This document shows positions 25,701 to 39,303 of a stretch of DNA of 64,000 bases, one piece after another. Source of the DNA: Triplophysa rosa. Taxonomy: Eukaryota; Chordata; Actinopteri; Cypriniformes; Nemacheilidae. The translations under genes were made by a program, and so were the position numbers. The stretch lies in assembly GCF_024868665.1 (NCBI RefSeq), contig NC_079899.1:22992302-23056301 (forward strand), read 5' to 3'. Numbering within the stretch: the stretch's first letter is position 1; every line of letters starts with the position of its first letter. The notes below the pieces were generated by a model. It saw only the letters and a list, made by a program, of their open reading frames with translations, was not told the DNA's origin and searched no databases.

Positions 25701-28700
25701 ACAGTATAGTATAGTGCAAAAAAAGAGTTGTTGTTTTTTCTGCATTCTGCACCAGTAAGCGTTTAAATAAGTAAAATTGTTTAAAGATAAGGATTACTAT
25801 GTATATGATTTTGACTTGTCATTGTATCTAAATAGTGACTTCATTTGTTAAACTGTAACTTTAAAGAGCACTGTACTGAATAATTGGTTTAAATGCCCAG
25901 TGTGCATTGCTTTATCTCTTAAGTGCTATATGATTTGGACAAATTGGGGGCTAATGCTACGAGTCTTAGTTTGCGTCTGGACATTTATGAGTAGCAGAAC
26001 GGCTTGTTTACATTCAGCTGGGGGTACACTGTGCCGACTGAGAAAACCTGCTGATAGATAGATGAACAAAACCTAGATATTGGTTACATTTTCCAGCCGC
26101 TTCATGGCTCCTTTAACATAATGTTTGCATTATTTCATTTTATGAGACGATTTTAAGCATGTGTGTTTCAGAGAAAAACCACACAGATTGTTTCACAATT
26201 GAATATAACAAGTTACATTATGACATGCAAGTGAACCATTAAAAAAGTACAATATATTGTATTTCATTCTTTTCATTATAAAGCATCTTTTCACATCTTA
26301 TCTGTTGACTCAAAACTTATTTTAGGACAACCAATGGTAGGAGGTGTAAAATATATACCGTACTGTCATTTCTGAGCAGACATTTTTAAGGTATAGCTCA
26401 GGTAGAAATGGGTAGAAAATAGCCTTATAAAGTGTTGATGCATTATTATTTTTTAGTTTGCTAAGTCCTTCGGTTAGCCTCATCAAATACTGTAGGAAAA
26501 ATCATCACCTTTAAATAGCAGTTCCAACTGAGCCATGACCTCTCATTGGCTAGCCACAGGAATGATGTCTAACCCCTCCGTGACAGCCAAACAAACGCTG
26601 ACCATTTAGAGTTTAACCAAGTTCCTTACCAACCACAACATGACACAGTGAACTGCACAAATTGGTGATGAATAGAGCCTCTTTTAGGAGAATATTGATG
26701 TCAACGGCTCTTTCACAGTCGTCATGTAGCCTATTTTTGGAAGTTTTCAATGAGAATAAAGTTTGTATGATATTAGTGTAGTTTAGCTAAATCTTGATCC
26801 GTTATATTGGTCAAATCTTTCCCAACACACCATCACCAGACATAGCGGACGATCGGATTTAAAAGCTATACAGTCTTGTAAGAAGACAAGTGCAGCAACA
26901 AACTCTTAACTGGTGAGTAAATGCAAAAACACTGAAAGTTTATTTAAACACGGAGACTGAATTTTGGAGTGGCTTGGGAGCAGTGTAATGGGTTCAGACC
27001 TCTCTATGTGCATTTTGTCAGGACTGCGGTATGCGGACCTGTAATTAACCACATGCTGGCGGCCAATGATTGATTTTGTGCGGACAATTTTCGTTGCGAA
27101 TGACAACAGTTCCCTGAGCTATTTGACACAAGTTTGGCATGCTCGTGGCCTCCTGCAGTGCTTAAGCTGGACCAATGGAAACACAGATGCTTATAAGGGG
27201 ACGTGATAAAAACTCATAAATTCTATCAGGAACATGTATGGTTGATATTTTACATGCAAATCAAAAGAAAAATGTTTTTTTTTCCCCATAGAAACAATAC
27301 AGCATTTTTTAGTCTAACATTTTATTAGAGTAAATGATGCGAATTAACAATTGTCTTGAGAACTACAAAAAAAAAAATACTGTAACGTTTGGGAGGACAT
27401 TTATTTTTGTCATAAATAATTGTTCCGAAAAACCTCAAATGACCTACAATTGGCTTAAGTTACTTTATAAAAAATAAAAAAATTCGTTTTCCTCTGACAA
27501 GGACCTAATCTTTACTGGTTTCCGTGAGCTTCACCTGATAGCTCACCCCCGCAAACGTTCCTAAATGAATAACATCTTTGCTGACATTTGCAATGCCGCC
27601 CCTGCGTGGGATTACAAATGAACCACCGAAAAGACACAAACACGTACGCTCGAGTCCGGTGCCCCTTACAAAGAGAGATGCTTGTCAAACAAAGCCTTTC
27701 TTCATGGGGGAGGGACGCCTTTACCTTTGCCTCAAAATGGAAACAGAAGTTGAGTATGTTTGACTTGTATGGAATTACAGTGCTGTTGTCCCTGCAGACC
27801 CTGCGGTCAGGAGCCGAGCTTTAGAGGAGGCAGGGAGGAGGTTGGTGGAGAATCATCAAGGCCAAAAGCTCTCTTAAACACAAAGAAAAGCTTTCTTCCA
27901 AGCTTCTTGCGTTCTTTACTCTTTGCCTATTAAACTGTCTCTCTCCCAGGCACAAATCAGCAAGGACCCTTGGAGTCGGTCAGGAGGCAAAGCAACCTCA
28001 GACAGAGGGAGATGGAAGCGCATGCTCGTGAGGTCAATCTGACATAAACGGCAGTGTCAGCAAATGAGACTATTAATCGCAAGCTATAAATGTACTTATT
28101 TAATAAAGATCATCTTACAGATTATAAATAATGTTTATACATCAACAGTCTGTCTCTTTCTGTATAAAAGAGTCACCCTTGCTATATTTTACACAGTAAT
28201 TTATGCTTGACAATGTTTTTGCTGTGTAGATTTTTATACGGTTGGTGAAGCATGCGCTCTCCCCAAAACAAGTCAAGTTACTCTTAAGTGTTCAAACCTT
28301 TCCGCGGCTTTCCTGGTTCATTGAAAATGGCAGACTGCTTCTGAGGATTGGAGCATTGGCATGCTGCGATGGTCAGGATAACACATGACTTTTTTAGTCC
28401 TGTGTATAAATTAGTGAATGTTTTCTTGGTCATTGGTTTAAGTTAGATATTTGAACAAGCCCCCAACCAACCGTAATAAACTTTGGCGTATAACCAACGT
28501 AGAAACCACGTAGCACCATCCTGAAAACCACCCCAACACCCAGCATTGTCAGTCATTTTTGCAGGAAACGCAACATAGATTTTTTCCCCGAAAGTTCACA
28601 GAGTACAAATTTGGTCTCTATAGGACTGAAAAAGGGTATGTTTTGTAATAGAAGAACACGAAATATGTACTGTATATCGTGAGAGCACACGCACAATTCA

Positions 28701-30910
28701 TTTAGAAGCATGACAAAATGGTCTTTTAAGTTGTTGTTCCTCTCAAATGCCATTCAAATCTGGAGAGAACACCATTTGTCATCCTTTAACATCAAACAAA
28801 ACAAAAAGAAACTTTTATTTTGAACTATATCCCACGTCTTTGTTCAATATCCCACAGGACCACAACTCTTACCAGAGAGAAAACCACCAGACCAACCAAC
28901 ATGGCCATTACGCAGCCCTGCCCCACAGCCGAACACAGCTGGAAAACATTACGCACTCCTATATGGTCATACGACAAATTAAATCTAAGCATGTGTTGTG
29001 TTTTTCTATGATAAAACCTCATGCATTTGTCAAAACGAAACGAATGGTATTTACAGTATTCAAAAAAGCGAAACGGACATCAATGAAACGAGGAGTGCTT
29101 GCGCTCAATAAACCAGTTTTAGTAAGTTAGGCTGAGCATAAACTTCAAGAAACCATCAGGTGGAACGTCTCGTGGCCATATTTTAGTTTAATCGAGGCAC
29201 AGGCCATTGGGAACGATGTTTTCCCGTCGCTTTTAAATACCAAGGGATAATTTGTATAGTCCAAAAAATCATAACTCACTCCACTTGCAGACCAGATGGT
29301 TGCAATAATAAAAGCCTGACAGACAGCAGAGTTCTAAGAGAACCAGATATTTGGAGAGTTTCTGCGTCATCTGATATTGCAATAACATCAGCTATGGTCC
29401 TGTTGTAGCAGAATGCAGATCGGTCAACATGGAAAGTTCCCAGGAGGACACAGGTCTGTTACTCTCATTTTTGTTGAAACACGTTGAGTTAGAACACGGA
29501 CCCCCTCCAGCGTAAAGGCAACCGGCAGGAAGTACATGTTTGTGGTTATTCTGGATAATGAAAAAACAGAGAAGGTGCTTGTTTTGTTCATTTCCTATCA
29601 TCTCTCTGTGGACGGTTCTGTTGGGTCAGGCCAAGAAACATGTTCTGGATCTGTGCTGGTATCTGGCCATGGCTGCCGTGTTTGCTCTAGACATCTATTA
29701 CCTTGGAAATACATCCTGTAATTAATCACAGACTCGAAGGAGCAGTGTGTAGGTCATCTTTATCCAAACACATGTTTCATAGAAGCCTAAATTTGGTTTC
29801 AGGCGCATGTAATGTCATAGAAGATTCAAAATAATACTAATAATGATTTATTTATTTCTTATTTCTAATGAACACAATGTGTTCTACTTACAGCTGCTTT
29901 GTAACAATGCTAAATTGTGAAACCATAAAAACTGCACAATGAATCCAGTAAAAATGTTTATCTACCTCTTTGACAAATTGTTTTTTTTGTATTAGAGCAC
30001 TGATGTATCTACATATCTAAGAATCAAAACCACATAACGGTGTCACAAAATTCAACACACACACATTTTGAAAGCAAGATGCATGAGCTGAAATGCATGA
30101 ACTCATGGTGAAAACTAATGTGCTTCACTTTGAAGTGAGATTTTTTTAGGACTGCTCTGTATGTTTTAGAGTAAGAGGTTATTGCTTTATGTTTTCCTTT
30201 ATTCCTTCTCACACTGTGCTTCTACAAACCCAGAGAAGTATGAGGGCCACCTACTGCACAGCAAGAATGTTAAAGTTCAAAAAGCAAGCTGCTCAGCATA
30301 TTACTGTTACCGCACCGCAGAAAGTGTGTCCTGTTGAACGCAGGCCTGGTCAGAGAACTATAGCGTGTTGAAGCATGCTAAGAGATGTCCAATAAAACAG
30401 CATTGCCTCCAGAGCTCCAGCTGTGGTCCTCTGAAACGGGCATATAAAGAAAGCCTTTATTAAAAAATGCCATGGTATGCACTGTCAAGAGACCCTTTAC
30501 ACTTTTGTGTATTTATCTTGATCCAGATCACATCTTCATCTCATTTAACGTTACCTGATATTGGCAAAACAAACAGATGACATGGAGTGTTTATTGTTTA
30601 CATATCTGCCTATTTGTTAAAATAATGCTATAATAAAATGTTTAAATCCAATATTATGATTCAACACACCCCATAAATAAGCTACTTCATTATTATGCTT
30701 AAGAAAAATACACTTATGACATTAGGCTACAGTAAAATGATTTGTTTTTGTGTCGTGTGGGCTAAGTATGCTTTTTTCAGAACGTGTGTTTAAATGTTAT
30801 TTGGGTTCAAAGTTCATTCAAACAAGTCATCGTATTGTCTACGTCTAAAACACATAAACAACATAAGTAAACTTACATGCTTGTAGAGTTAAAATGCTTC
30901 ATTTCCATTT

Positions 30911-31066
30911 CGTATTCGACCTCATGTGCCGCTGCGCAGATCGATCGGCGTTCGGTGACGAAGTACCGCGAGAGCGAAGCGAGATCTAGGCGCTCGATTC
31001 GCTCTCGCGGTATTTTGATGCCTACGCCGATCGGTCTGCGAATCGCCTCGTGCAATTGAATACACG
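30911..31066. repeat. GC-rich palindrome
   Basis: Core arms 30964-30983 (taccgcgagagcgaagcgag) and 30993-31012 are reverse complements at 19 of 20 positions with a 9-nt spacer. Outer arms cgcagatcgatcggcgt and acgccgatcggtctgcg extend the symmetry to about 30935-31040, and weaker pairing continues outward. The block is GC- and CpG-rich within AT-rich sequence. It could be a snap-back MITE. Confidence 0.85.
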
Positions 31067-31914
31067 TACCTTTTGTAGGTAAACAACATCGGTAAATAAC
31101 TTCTTCTTTGGTTTCTTATGTTCAGTTTAAAAATGTTCAGTTGACATATTTTAGGATGGACTGATATTCTGTTTACAAAATCTGTACATTTTAACACTTG
31201 TTTTTCCATTTCTTTTTCTATTTGTATGTTCCATGTTTCTATGTTTCTGCACAGCAAAATCGCCAGTGTTAGAAAAGGTCAAATCAACACTCACAGTGTA
31301 TATCCACACTATCCCGCACACTATCTGTGTGCTCGTGTTAACTGTACAATTATTCGTTTAGTATGTTGGGTTTGGTTTTTTAGTGCAGTGTTGTATGCTT
31401 AGCTTTAAACTCTTGTTTAGTTGAATTTATTCATGTGAAGTCCAATCTTAAAATGTTCAGACCCTGAGCTACTGTGCTTCTTCCTGAAATGAAGTTGAGT
31501 TTGTGTTGGTAATGTCTGTGTATTCAGGATAGACTGATGTTCACTGTATGGCACAGTGAAGGGTCAGGCCTCGATAGAAAAGCATTTACATTTGGATGAA
31601 GTGTAAGCAAAAAGGAGTATGTTTGAATGAGGAACACACTTTTTAAAACGTTCATTGTGAGGCCCTATTAAATATTTGTCATTATTTACTTTCCAGCATC
31701 ATACTAAACTCGTATGCAGATTTGAACAGACATAGACGTTTTTTTTAAATTGTTACACAACTCTTGCCAAAACACCAAATTATTGTGATGCACTTATTTT
31801 GAGTCTCACACATCACTTGTCATATTTTACATGATTTGGAATATAGTGGGATAGTGGAGTCAAGTTTTATGGTGCATCAGTTTTCTCCTTGGTGTAGTGG
31901 TCAAAATATGGCAA

Positions 31915-32043
31915 GTGCCCCATAAGAATTCTTCCAAAAATGTATTTTATGTTCCACAGTAAATACAACCACATACAGGATTAGAATGACATGAGTAACT
32001 AAATAATGACAAATTGTACATATTAGGTGCGCTATTCCTTTAA
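31915..32043. repeat. Half copy of palindromic MITE
   Basis: Only one arm is recognisable: attcttccaaaaatgtattt, tgttccacag, catacaggatt and a terminal gcgctattcctttaat. Confidence 0.5.
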
Positions 32044-33689
32044 TAGAAAGGCCCAGCATGAGTCTATGGTATAGTGAGACCCTAAACTAAAAAAGTGAAG
32101 TCCTTTTGCATGGTTTAATGAAACGTCCATTGAGAGTAACTTGTCGAAGAATGTAATGAATTTCCTTTCCCTGCCATTACGTTGTTAACCCATCTGCATA
32201 TCCCTGAAGGCTTGTGAAGGGTAGCAGGTGAGAGACCTACGAATAACAGCACCATAAATTCTCTGCCCTACTTCTGACAACGCACCACTGAATCTGACAC
32301 GCGCGTTTAAGTTAAATAATTTAAACCCTGTGCCGTAGCAAACTGCTGTGCTGAAATTCATATGTGTTGTCAGCGCTCCTACAATAACAAGGGGGTAGCC
32401 TTAATATGCGATGGACTTCAAAAATGTTGAATAAAGACCAAAGTAGTATTTTGCATCTGGTCTAGCTTGTCACGTTGGATTGATTAACTATATTTGTTTT
32501 AGTTTTTTGGAACGTGCAACTACGGTCCCATTACTTTGTGGTTACGTGGTGGACATGGTAGAGGTATCGTCACTGAGAATGGGAATTGCAGAGCCGGCAT
32601 CAAAGGCTATCATTTTTTTAATTCGATTTATGCAATTAGCATGTTGTTTCGTTATTAGGCCATGACCGCAACACGCGTGCACTAGAAACTAAGATAGCAG
32701 TACATTTTTGGCACAAAAATCCATCTTCAGTCACATATACACACAATAGCCAACACCTCTGTAGGGGTAATAGTAGCTATGAAACGTTCAACTGGATTCA
32801 ATTTTACAATTGCTTCCATTTTCCATCTTGTCAACCAAGACATTCTGTTATAATTCGAAACATCTGTTGGCCATCAAGTGGATAAGCGTGCTTTGTTTTG
32901 GAGTATGATATTTACACCTACGTGACAATTAGAGGAACATAGCACACCAGCTATAACACACGGCTCAGTGTGGTCTCTGAATCATAGCAGCAGGAATCAC
33001 ATATATTACAGTCCTGTGATCACCTTACATAAAATTGCTCTCGGGTAAAGTGTACTTTGAGGAAAATGTCTATTGTCGACGATTAATATTCCAGATTATT
33101 GTTACCTGGAAAAGCACGTTCTGAAAAATTCTGAGAACTGGACAGAAATCTAGTCTTCGAATGCAGTGAAAGTGGTTTATATGTGGGTTTTAAAACTCCA
33201 AAGATAGTTTAAAGTATCGAACATTTGTAAGTGGCTAAAGATGAATGTCAGCAATTTTGTAGGTGCTTATAAGGAACGTGTAATTTTAGCCATTCACTCT
33301 TCGTCTGGCACGCACAGGCGACCTGTGACCGAGAGGTCGTGGTGTCCGGCCCTCCGTGAGTTTTATCACAGGGCCCGGAGGGTAAAGACACTTCCCTGTA
33401 ATTGGAGTACGGAAGTCTTTTGGGAAAATCGCAGGTTAAAGCAACATGTGGGGATTAAACCTGTGTTTGGAAGTCGTAAAACTCTCTGTCATCCCTGACA
33501 GTGTTCGATTTCTCAGAAGCCTTAATTGTATTTGACAAAACACTGCACATAACAACAATAAGTGTGAGCGCTGACTGATACGTTAATTATTTTCAATGAA
33601 TAATAATGTGTAAATAGAAAGTAAACTAAATGCTGATACTCGCTTCTGTCCTTCTGAAACTTCTGAAATAATTTTCGTAATTTTATTTT

Positions 33690-33900
33690 CTTGCCATAAA
33701 TCATTGTTATTAGTCACACTTTGTTTTTCAGGGTTTTGCAAATATCTAACCAATAAAAAGTATTAAAAAGTGCTAGTCAACTTTGACAATACAGTGCTGA
33801 ATCGTTTAAAAAGTACAGTGTTTTTTCCATTTCCTGAAAAACAGTGGATTTAGACATCCAAGGTTTTGGAAGGACAGCAGCGATATTCACTGCAAAGTTG
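33690..33900 (+). repeat. Fragment of TTAA-bounded MITE family
   Basis: Shares gggttttgcaaatatc, accaataaaa, gtattaaaaagtgct, tttccatttcctgaaaaaca and gacatccaaggttttggaag with the full copy at 47727-48244. Confidence 0.75.
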
Positions 33901-34273
33901 GTAATTGTCTGTAGTTTGTGCTCTATAATCACTTGTTAGACCGTTTCCAAACTTGTCATGCTTTGTTTACCTGCCCAGCCCTTGTGGAAGTGGCACACTA
34001 TAAAATGTGTGGCCCGATCTCGGAGACACATCAATAAAACAAGCTTTAATTACAATGCATGGGTGGGCCTTTATTTTATATTTCCAGATCTACAACCTGA
34101 ATAGAGAGGGATAAAAGAGCAAGCAAGCACATGGCTAGATGTTTGCAGTCTGAATCTGATGCTCCTGTAGCATTCTCAGCTGCTCTTGAAGATTCTTGCG
34201 TGTGATTCTTCAGTGTTTAAAAAGTTCAAAAGGAAGTGTATAAATGCAGCTGCCCCTGCAAATATTTGGTCAC

Positions 34274-34310
34274 TAAAAGTTGCGATCTGTAACTTTTTTT
34301 GGTTACTTTA
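34274..34310 (-). repeat. Isolated end of the same MITE family
   Basis: taaaagttgcgatctgtaac followed by a T-run resembles the terminal repeat of the element at 47727-48244 in reverse orientation. Confidence 0.5.
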
Positions 34311-34444
34311 CCCCCATTTGCAACATGTAAACTTTTTATGACTTAAGCCGTTGGGTAAGATTTTGCGGGAAACAAACATTTGTTTCAAGCAGAGATGGCA
34401 AGTGTAAAAGCACGTAATAACAAATGCATTTTCAAAATCATTTC

Positions 34445-34640
34445 ATTATAAAATAGTTCCTTGTTCTGCAGAACACAAAATAAGACGTTTTGAAGAATGT
34501 TGGTGACAGAAAACCGTTGGTCCCCATTGACTTCTATTGTATGGACACAAAGTCAATGGGGACCAACAGTTTTTGATTACCAACATTCTTCACAACATAT
34601 CTTCTTTTGTGTTCTACTCTACAAGTTTGAAATGTCAAAA
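34445..34640. mobile_element. Palindromic MITE, hairpin core
   Basis: gttggtccccattgacttc is mirrored by tcaatggggaccaac, and the flanks gaagaatgttggt and accaacattcttc also pair. The outer ends are decayed. Confidence 0.75.
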
Positions 34641-35153
34641 AAAAATTACATTGTAAACATCTATCTTTTTAGAATGTTCTGAAAAAGCAGTCATTTGGTT
34701 TCACATCTCCCCCCAAAAATGGCTGATTGCACTGATGATCTGTTTTGTATTTCGGCTTTACGGATCTCCTTGAGGGCTGTTGTTACCCCACACACGCAGG
34801 ATACAGTTTCCATACACACTGCATAATACACTGAGTGATTCTCAAGAATTTTAATATTACTTTCTGCAGTGTTATGGATGAATCATGAAGGGAATAAAGC
34901 AACTCTGTGTTCATTCGTGAGTTACTGCAGTTTTGCAAACTTTTACACTTTTGGATAATTGTGATAATTAAAAAAACATTAATGCTTCTGGCAAGATGAG
35001 TCCCTTTCTGTCAAATTTAACCTTTTAAAATATAAAACAACAACAAAAAAAGTCCAGGATCGTTTTAATTTTATGTTATTTTATGATATTATTTTTCTGT
35101 AGCTGATTTTATTTCATTTATTTTATAGCTCATCCCTGTATCCGGTAATCCTC

Positions 35154-35709
35154 TTAAAGGGGTCATATGGTGCGAATACGTGTTTCTCCGTGTCTTTGGT
35201 GTGTTATAAGCATGCATGTTTTAGACACGTAAAATTGCAAAAATTAAAGTGTCGGAACAAAACACGCATTCTATCTAAAAGTGAATGCTCAGCCAGACCT
35301 GCCTGAAACGCCTCATGTAACCACACCCCCACAAATCTACGTGGTATGATTTGACTAAGACCGCCCAAATGTATACGCAAGTAAGGTGGGCGTACCTGTC
35401 AGTACAATTAAAGAGGAACCTGATGTTCCAAATATGATAAGAGGCGTTACTTTCCATCACACACTTGCAGTATTTGACCAATCACTACGCACTGGTTAAC
35501 TGGCCAATCATAGCACACCTCGCTTTTCAGAGCGATGAGCTTCATAGAAAATCTGCGCGTTTCAGAGAGGCGGGGCAAAGAGGAGATACAAACATGCACG
35601 GTATGTGGAAAATACAGCGTTTTCTTAACCTTAAATCGTGTATACACTTTGCATTACATCTAAAACAAACGATAATATTCCTTTTAGCCCTGTCATATGA
35701 CCCCTTTAA
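35154..35709. mobile_element. TTAA-bounded MITE, about 556 bp
   Basis: Starts ttaaaggggtcatatg and ends catatgacccctttaa, perfect 16-bp inverted ends that include TTAA. The interior (including aacacgcattc, cgcctcatgtaaccacaccc, cagagaggcggggc) has no supported gene, though short frames cross it. Confidence 0.85.
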
Positions 35710-36432
35710 AGAGGAAATAATCTCAAATCATTCAAACGGAATGTGCGCCACCTTTTAATGTTTCATGGAAAGTGGCTGCGGTCAAAGCATTAGTCGTCTG
35801 TTTTGTCTGAAGGGTGAGGTCTGATTTAAATAACAGAACTGAGAATCACAGAAATAATACACTACACCAAGCACTCGTCCCCGGCTCTCAACCTCATTTG
35901 GGGTTTCGCGTATCAACCGATGCTGGGTTGTGTGGTGACTGGCTGTGGAAGGGACCGGAGTCAGCCGCCAGAATAAAAGCACACTGTGGTTGAAGACTGG
36001 GGAAGCAGAGGGATGGTGGGGTTCAGTTGATGATGGTGGGGTGGAGGGAGACCCCTAATTATACTGTAAACACAGCTGTTGATGGGACTGTAAATGTAGG
36101 GCAGTAATCGTGTTCCACACGTGCCTGGTCCCTTTAGCACAGCTGGTGCTCAAATATGTTTTGGTCCAGTGTTTTGGTGTGACGCAGTTCGGTCGACACG
36201 CCGTGGATTGAAAACTGGTTACATTCCTGCCAGTAATGAGCATATTTTAGGTTTTTGTGCAATCAGTGTCCGCTGCAGATGTCAGGTTGTTTGTACCGGG
36301 GTGCCCTTATGCTAAAGTTACAGTGGGATCCAAGGCAACTATGGGTCTTTAAACTCCAACAGAGCTTGGTACTTAATCATAGATGTAGATGTATGGATGC
36401 CTCACTTTTAGGGGTTTTAGGGGCCACTATAC

Positions 36433-36782
36433 TTAAAGGAGCAATGTGGCGATTGTAGCGGCATCTAGCGGTGAGGTTACGAATTGCAACCAATGGCTCA
36501 CTCCACCCTTCTCTTTCGAAGCACTACGGCGGCTCTCACAGGACAAAGATGTCATCGCGTTTTCGCTTCTTTGCCGAAGGAGATAATGTATGTACAAAAC
36601 ACGCTCTGTAGATTAGTTTATCCGTTTAGGGCTACTGTGGTGTATGTAGATAGAAATAGCTCATTCTAAGGTAATAAAAACATAAAGCTTCATGATCTAA
36701 GGTCCTCCGAAGACATTTAGATTTAGATTATATTGCATTTCTGTCAATAGATCCTCCAAAAAATTACACACAGCACCTTTAA
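36433..36782. mobile_element. TTAA-bounded MITE, 350 bp
   Basis: Left end ttaaaggagcaatgtgg, right end cacacagcacctttaa. The interior contains aattgcaaccaatggctcac and tttcgaagcacta, a sequence common to a widespread cypriniform repeat. Confidence 0.75.
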
Positions 36783-37790
36783 TACTATTGAAATACTTAC
36801 ATTTCATTGTGCAGTCATTTTCATGCCACTAGTATTTCTAAATGGACATGAAGAAATGATGTTTTGTGGTCACTCCAAAGTGATTGAACTGGCATAGAAG
36901 AAAGCATTTAAAACCACCTTTAAATAACATTTGTAGTTTCTGCACCAGTTGGCTGATGTAGACTTCCCTATGCATCAGTTGAATATCAATTTACCTAAGA
37001 ATATCTAAATTAGACATTTTCTGTTAAAGACTTCATAAACTTAAGGAATGCTGCACACCTTTGTTTTGGAGGTAGGCTAGTGTTCTTTTTGAGACAGTAT
37101 TTGTTTTTAATTGAACAGCCATGCAATTGTGCATGTTTATTGGGAAAATAAAAGCTCAGCAAGTATAATTTTGCCCTTTAAGCAACATGTGTTTTGGTTT
37201 AATGATTATAGTCTTTAACTGTGTGCTACCACCACACGCAATCTCTCCAGATCCCCTTCACTAACCGACTTTATCATCATCTGCTCCTGTCCTCATTGAC
37301 ACACAGTAACTCTTAACATCAAAGACCCTCTGCCACGCCGCAGCTCCCCGGCCTAGGGCACAACGGGCCTTTTTTTATTAGTGAGAAGCTTGACGAATTA
37401 CTCTGACAGACTAGCACAAAAGATTGACTGTGGGTTTGAGCCGAAACGGATGTAAGACCGTCAGGACTTCATGAACGCCGTTTATTTGTCCACTAAGAAC
37501 ACATCCATTAGCTCTGCCTGTCACGCGCTCGGTCTGTAAATATCTTTTACGTATAGCTAATGTAACCTCATATAAACCTCTCTGTGTTGTGGGCTTGGAG
37601 GTGGTAAATTAGGCACGTTGGGGGTCTGTTGGTGCCTGAGGTCAGCTCGGGGCAGTAATACAGGTGGTTGTGGTGGAATGGAGAAGAGCTTTGCATGACA
37701 TTATTGAAATAGTTCTCACATCTCCTCCTTATGCCGTCCCAGCAACCTGTCAGTGACTATAGAAAATCTCTTTTTACTGCCGCTCTCTCT

Positions 37791-37798
37791 CTCACACA

Positions 37799-37863
<65 letters not shown>

Positions 37864-37868
37864 ACACA
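37791..37868. repeat. (CA)n microsatellite
   Basis: About 75 bp of CA dinucleotides preceded by a short CT run. The Cys/Val-rich minus-strand frame is an artefact. Confidence 0.95.
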
Positions 37869-38699
37869 GAGAGTTAAAAACAGTCCTATGTGAGTATATT
37901 TAGTTCTTTGATTCTGAACGGAGTTTACTATTGTCTTCAAAACCACAGATGTTTGGTTTACATTCCTCCATTGAAGAGCAGCAGGCTGCTTGGCTATTTT
38001 CTCCACACACCCCCAAAGCCGCCCCACTTTTGGACGGTGTAAGAAATAGTTTTTCACAGCTGTAGGGCTTCAAAGGAGTAGAAAAGATAGATGGTTTTGA
38101 GATAAACCATGAGAAACATTCATCTGAGATTTGTGTTAAAACAGGGGCCATTTCTATTTTTAAAAATAGCACACAGTTGGCTGACATTTATTTTAAAACA
38201 CTGCTTTTGATTTGGCCATGCAAATTGTCTACTCAGAAAGAATGTGAATGAAAACAATAAATGCAGTCACCTTTTGTTAAGATATAAAATCTATACAGAC
38301 TGTGTCAGAACTAAAAGACTTTATGTAATTCAGCAAAATGTAATGTTTGGCCAGTCATGTTTACATATTCAGATCTTTAGCAAGCCAATTTGTTATATTT
38401 GGACATTTTTTGTCATCAGACAAAATGTTAAAATCGCTTACTAAAGATTAAAGCGATAAAATAATTATTTTTTAACTAGTGTATTACGGTATATAATTAA
38501 AACAATGTTGTCATTCATGTAGCTTGGGTCACTAGCGTCCCTATAAACATTTTACAAAACATATTTAATTAATGAATTAGTTCAATTAATTAAGATATTT
38601 TACAGTAATGTTGTTTCTTGTTATACTGATTATAATAAATAGAGGAAAGCAATAGAATGACTCCTATAGGAATCACATACGTGGTGTTTTTTAAGCATA

Positions 38700-39145
38700 G
38701 ATGTTGGTGATATGGTGTCACTTGTGCGGTGGAGGGAGGGTTTTAAGAGCTGTCGGAGGGGAGGGAGAGGGTGTTGGGGACGCTGGTGTGCGTCAGAGCG
38801 CACTGGCTCCCCTCACTCCAAACGCGCTGCATCTCTCCTTTCCAAGAAAACTCCTCCAGATTTCAGGAAGCCTTCGGATTGCTGTGTTTGGATGTACCGA
38901 CAAATATTACAAACCATTGAAAAGAAGGATAGCGGGAGTTTAGGTTGTTTTATCAGGCCGTTACGCGTCGACTCGAGAGATTTATCCGATAGTTTTGGAC
39001 GCGACGCCCAGGACGCGCGTAATGGATCGATAGTACGAACTTTTGGGAGTGTTAACAAGCTCCTCTAGCGACTGGGAAACTGCTGTTTTTCTGGATTAAA
39101 GAGAGTTTATCAAGTAAACAGAGTTTCAGATCGACGCGCGCTGTG
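38700..39145 (+). promoter_or_regulatory. CpG-rich promoter and 5' UTR of emilin1
   Basis: CpG is scarce elsewhere in the window but dense here, especially at 38,750-38,840 and 38,955-39,140 (for example acgcgtcgactcgag and gacgcgacgccc). The block runs into exon 1. No clear TATA box is visible, as expected for a CpG-type promoter. The transcription start is not determined. The start context ctgtgATGG supports initiation at 39146. Confidence 0.6.
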
Positions 39146-39303
39146 ATGGATGGAGCGGTTCCCTTTATATTGATGGTGCTGCTGCTTTTCTCTGGAGATG
39201 TTTGGAGCGCCTCGTATCCTCAGCGGTATAACCTGTACGCGGGGGCGCAGACGCAGACGCATACGCAGTCTTTAAACGGGGCGAGAGCGGCGAGCAGACA
39301 CAG
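39146..39303 (+). CDS. emilin1: emilin1 exon 1: signal peptide and N-terminal linker
   Basis: Encodes residues 1-52 and two bases of codon 53. The N-terminus [20 protein letters not shown] has the charged, hydrophobic and polar order of a signal peptide, with likely cleavage near Ser21-Ala22. A short Gln/Thr-rich linker follows. The donor is cag|gtacct at 39304. The exon lies inside the CpG-rich promoter block. An in-frame GTG precedes the ATG directly but is not a plausible eukaryotic start. Confidence 0.9.

Larger units (their letters stand above)
1..38699. other. Gene-poor upstream stretch, repeats only
   Basis: No open frame here shows a domain, codon pattern or splice context that I can support; the longest are under 140 codons and lie in repeats or random sequence. 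Stretches over 300 bp in which I see nothing recognisable are about 1-1770, 3541-5289, 5951-7080, 8165-10124, 10196-11346, 13816-14889, 15588-17269, 17701-19036, 19471-21173, 21403-22647, 22806-23514, 23577-25660, 25701-30910, 31067-31914, 32044-33689 and 36783-37790. Parts such as 23,650-24,600 and 33,300-33,500 are less AT-rich than average, but this alone does not identify a function. Confidence 0.7.

Noticed and set aside
28747..29130. 127-codon plus-strand frame
   Set aside because: No recognisable domain, low-complexity basic end, no splice context; overlapping frames on both strands are equally long.
38712..39068. 118-codon frame upstream of emilin1
   Set aside because: Falls in the CpG-rich promoter/5' UTR where stops are rare by composition; no signal peptide or domain, and not in frame with a downstream exon.
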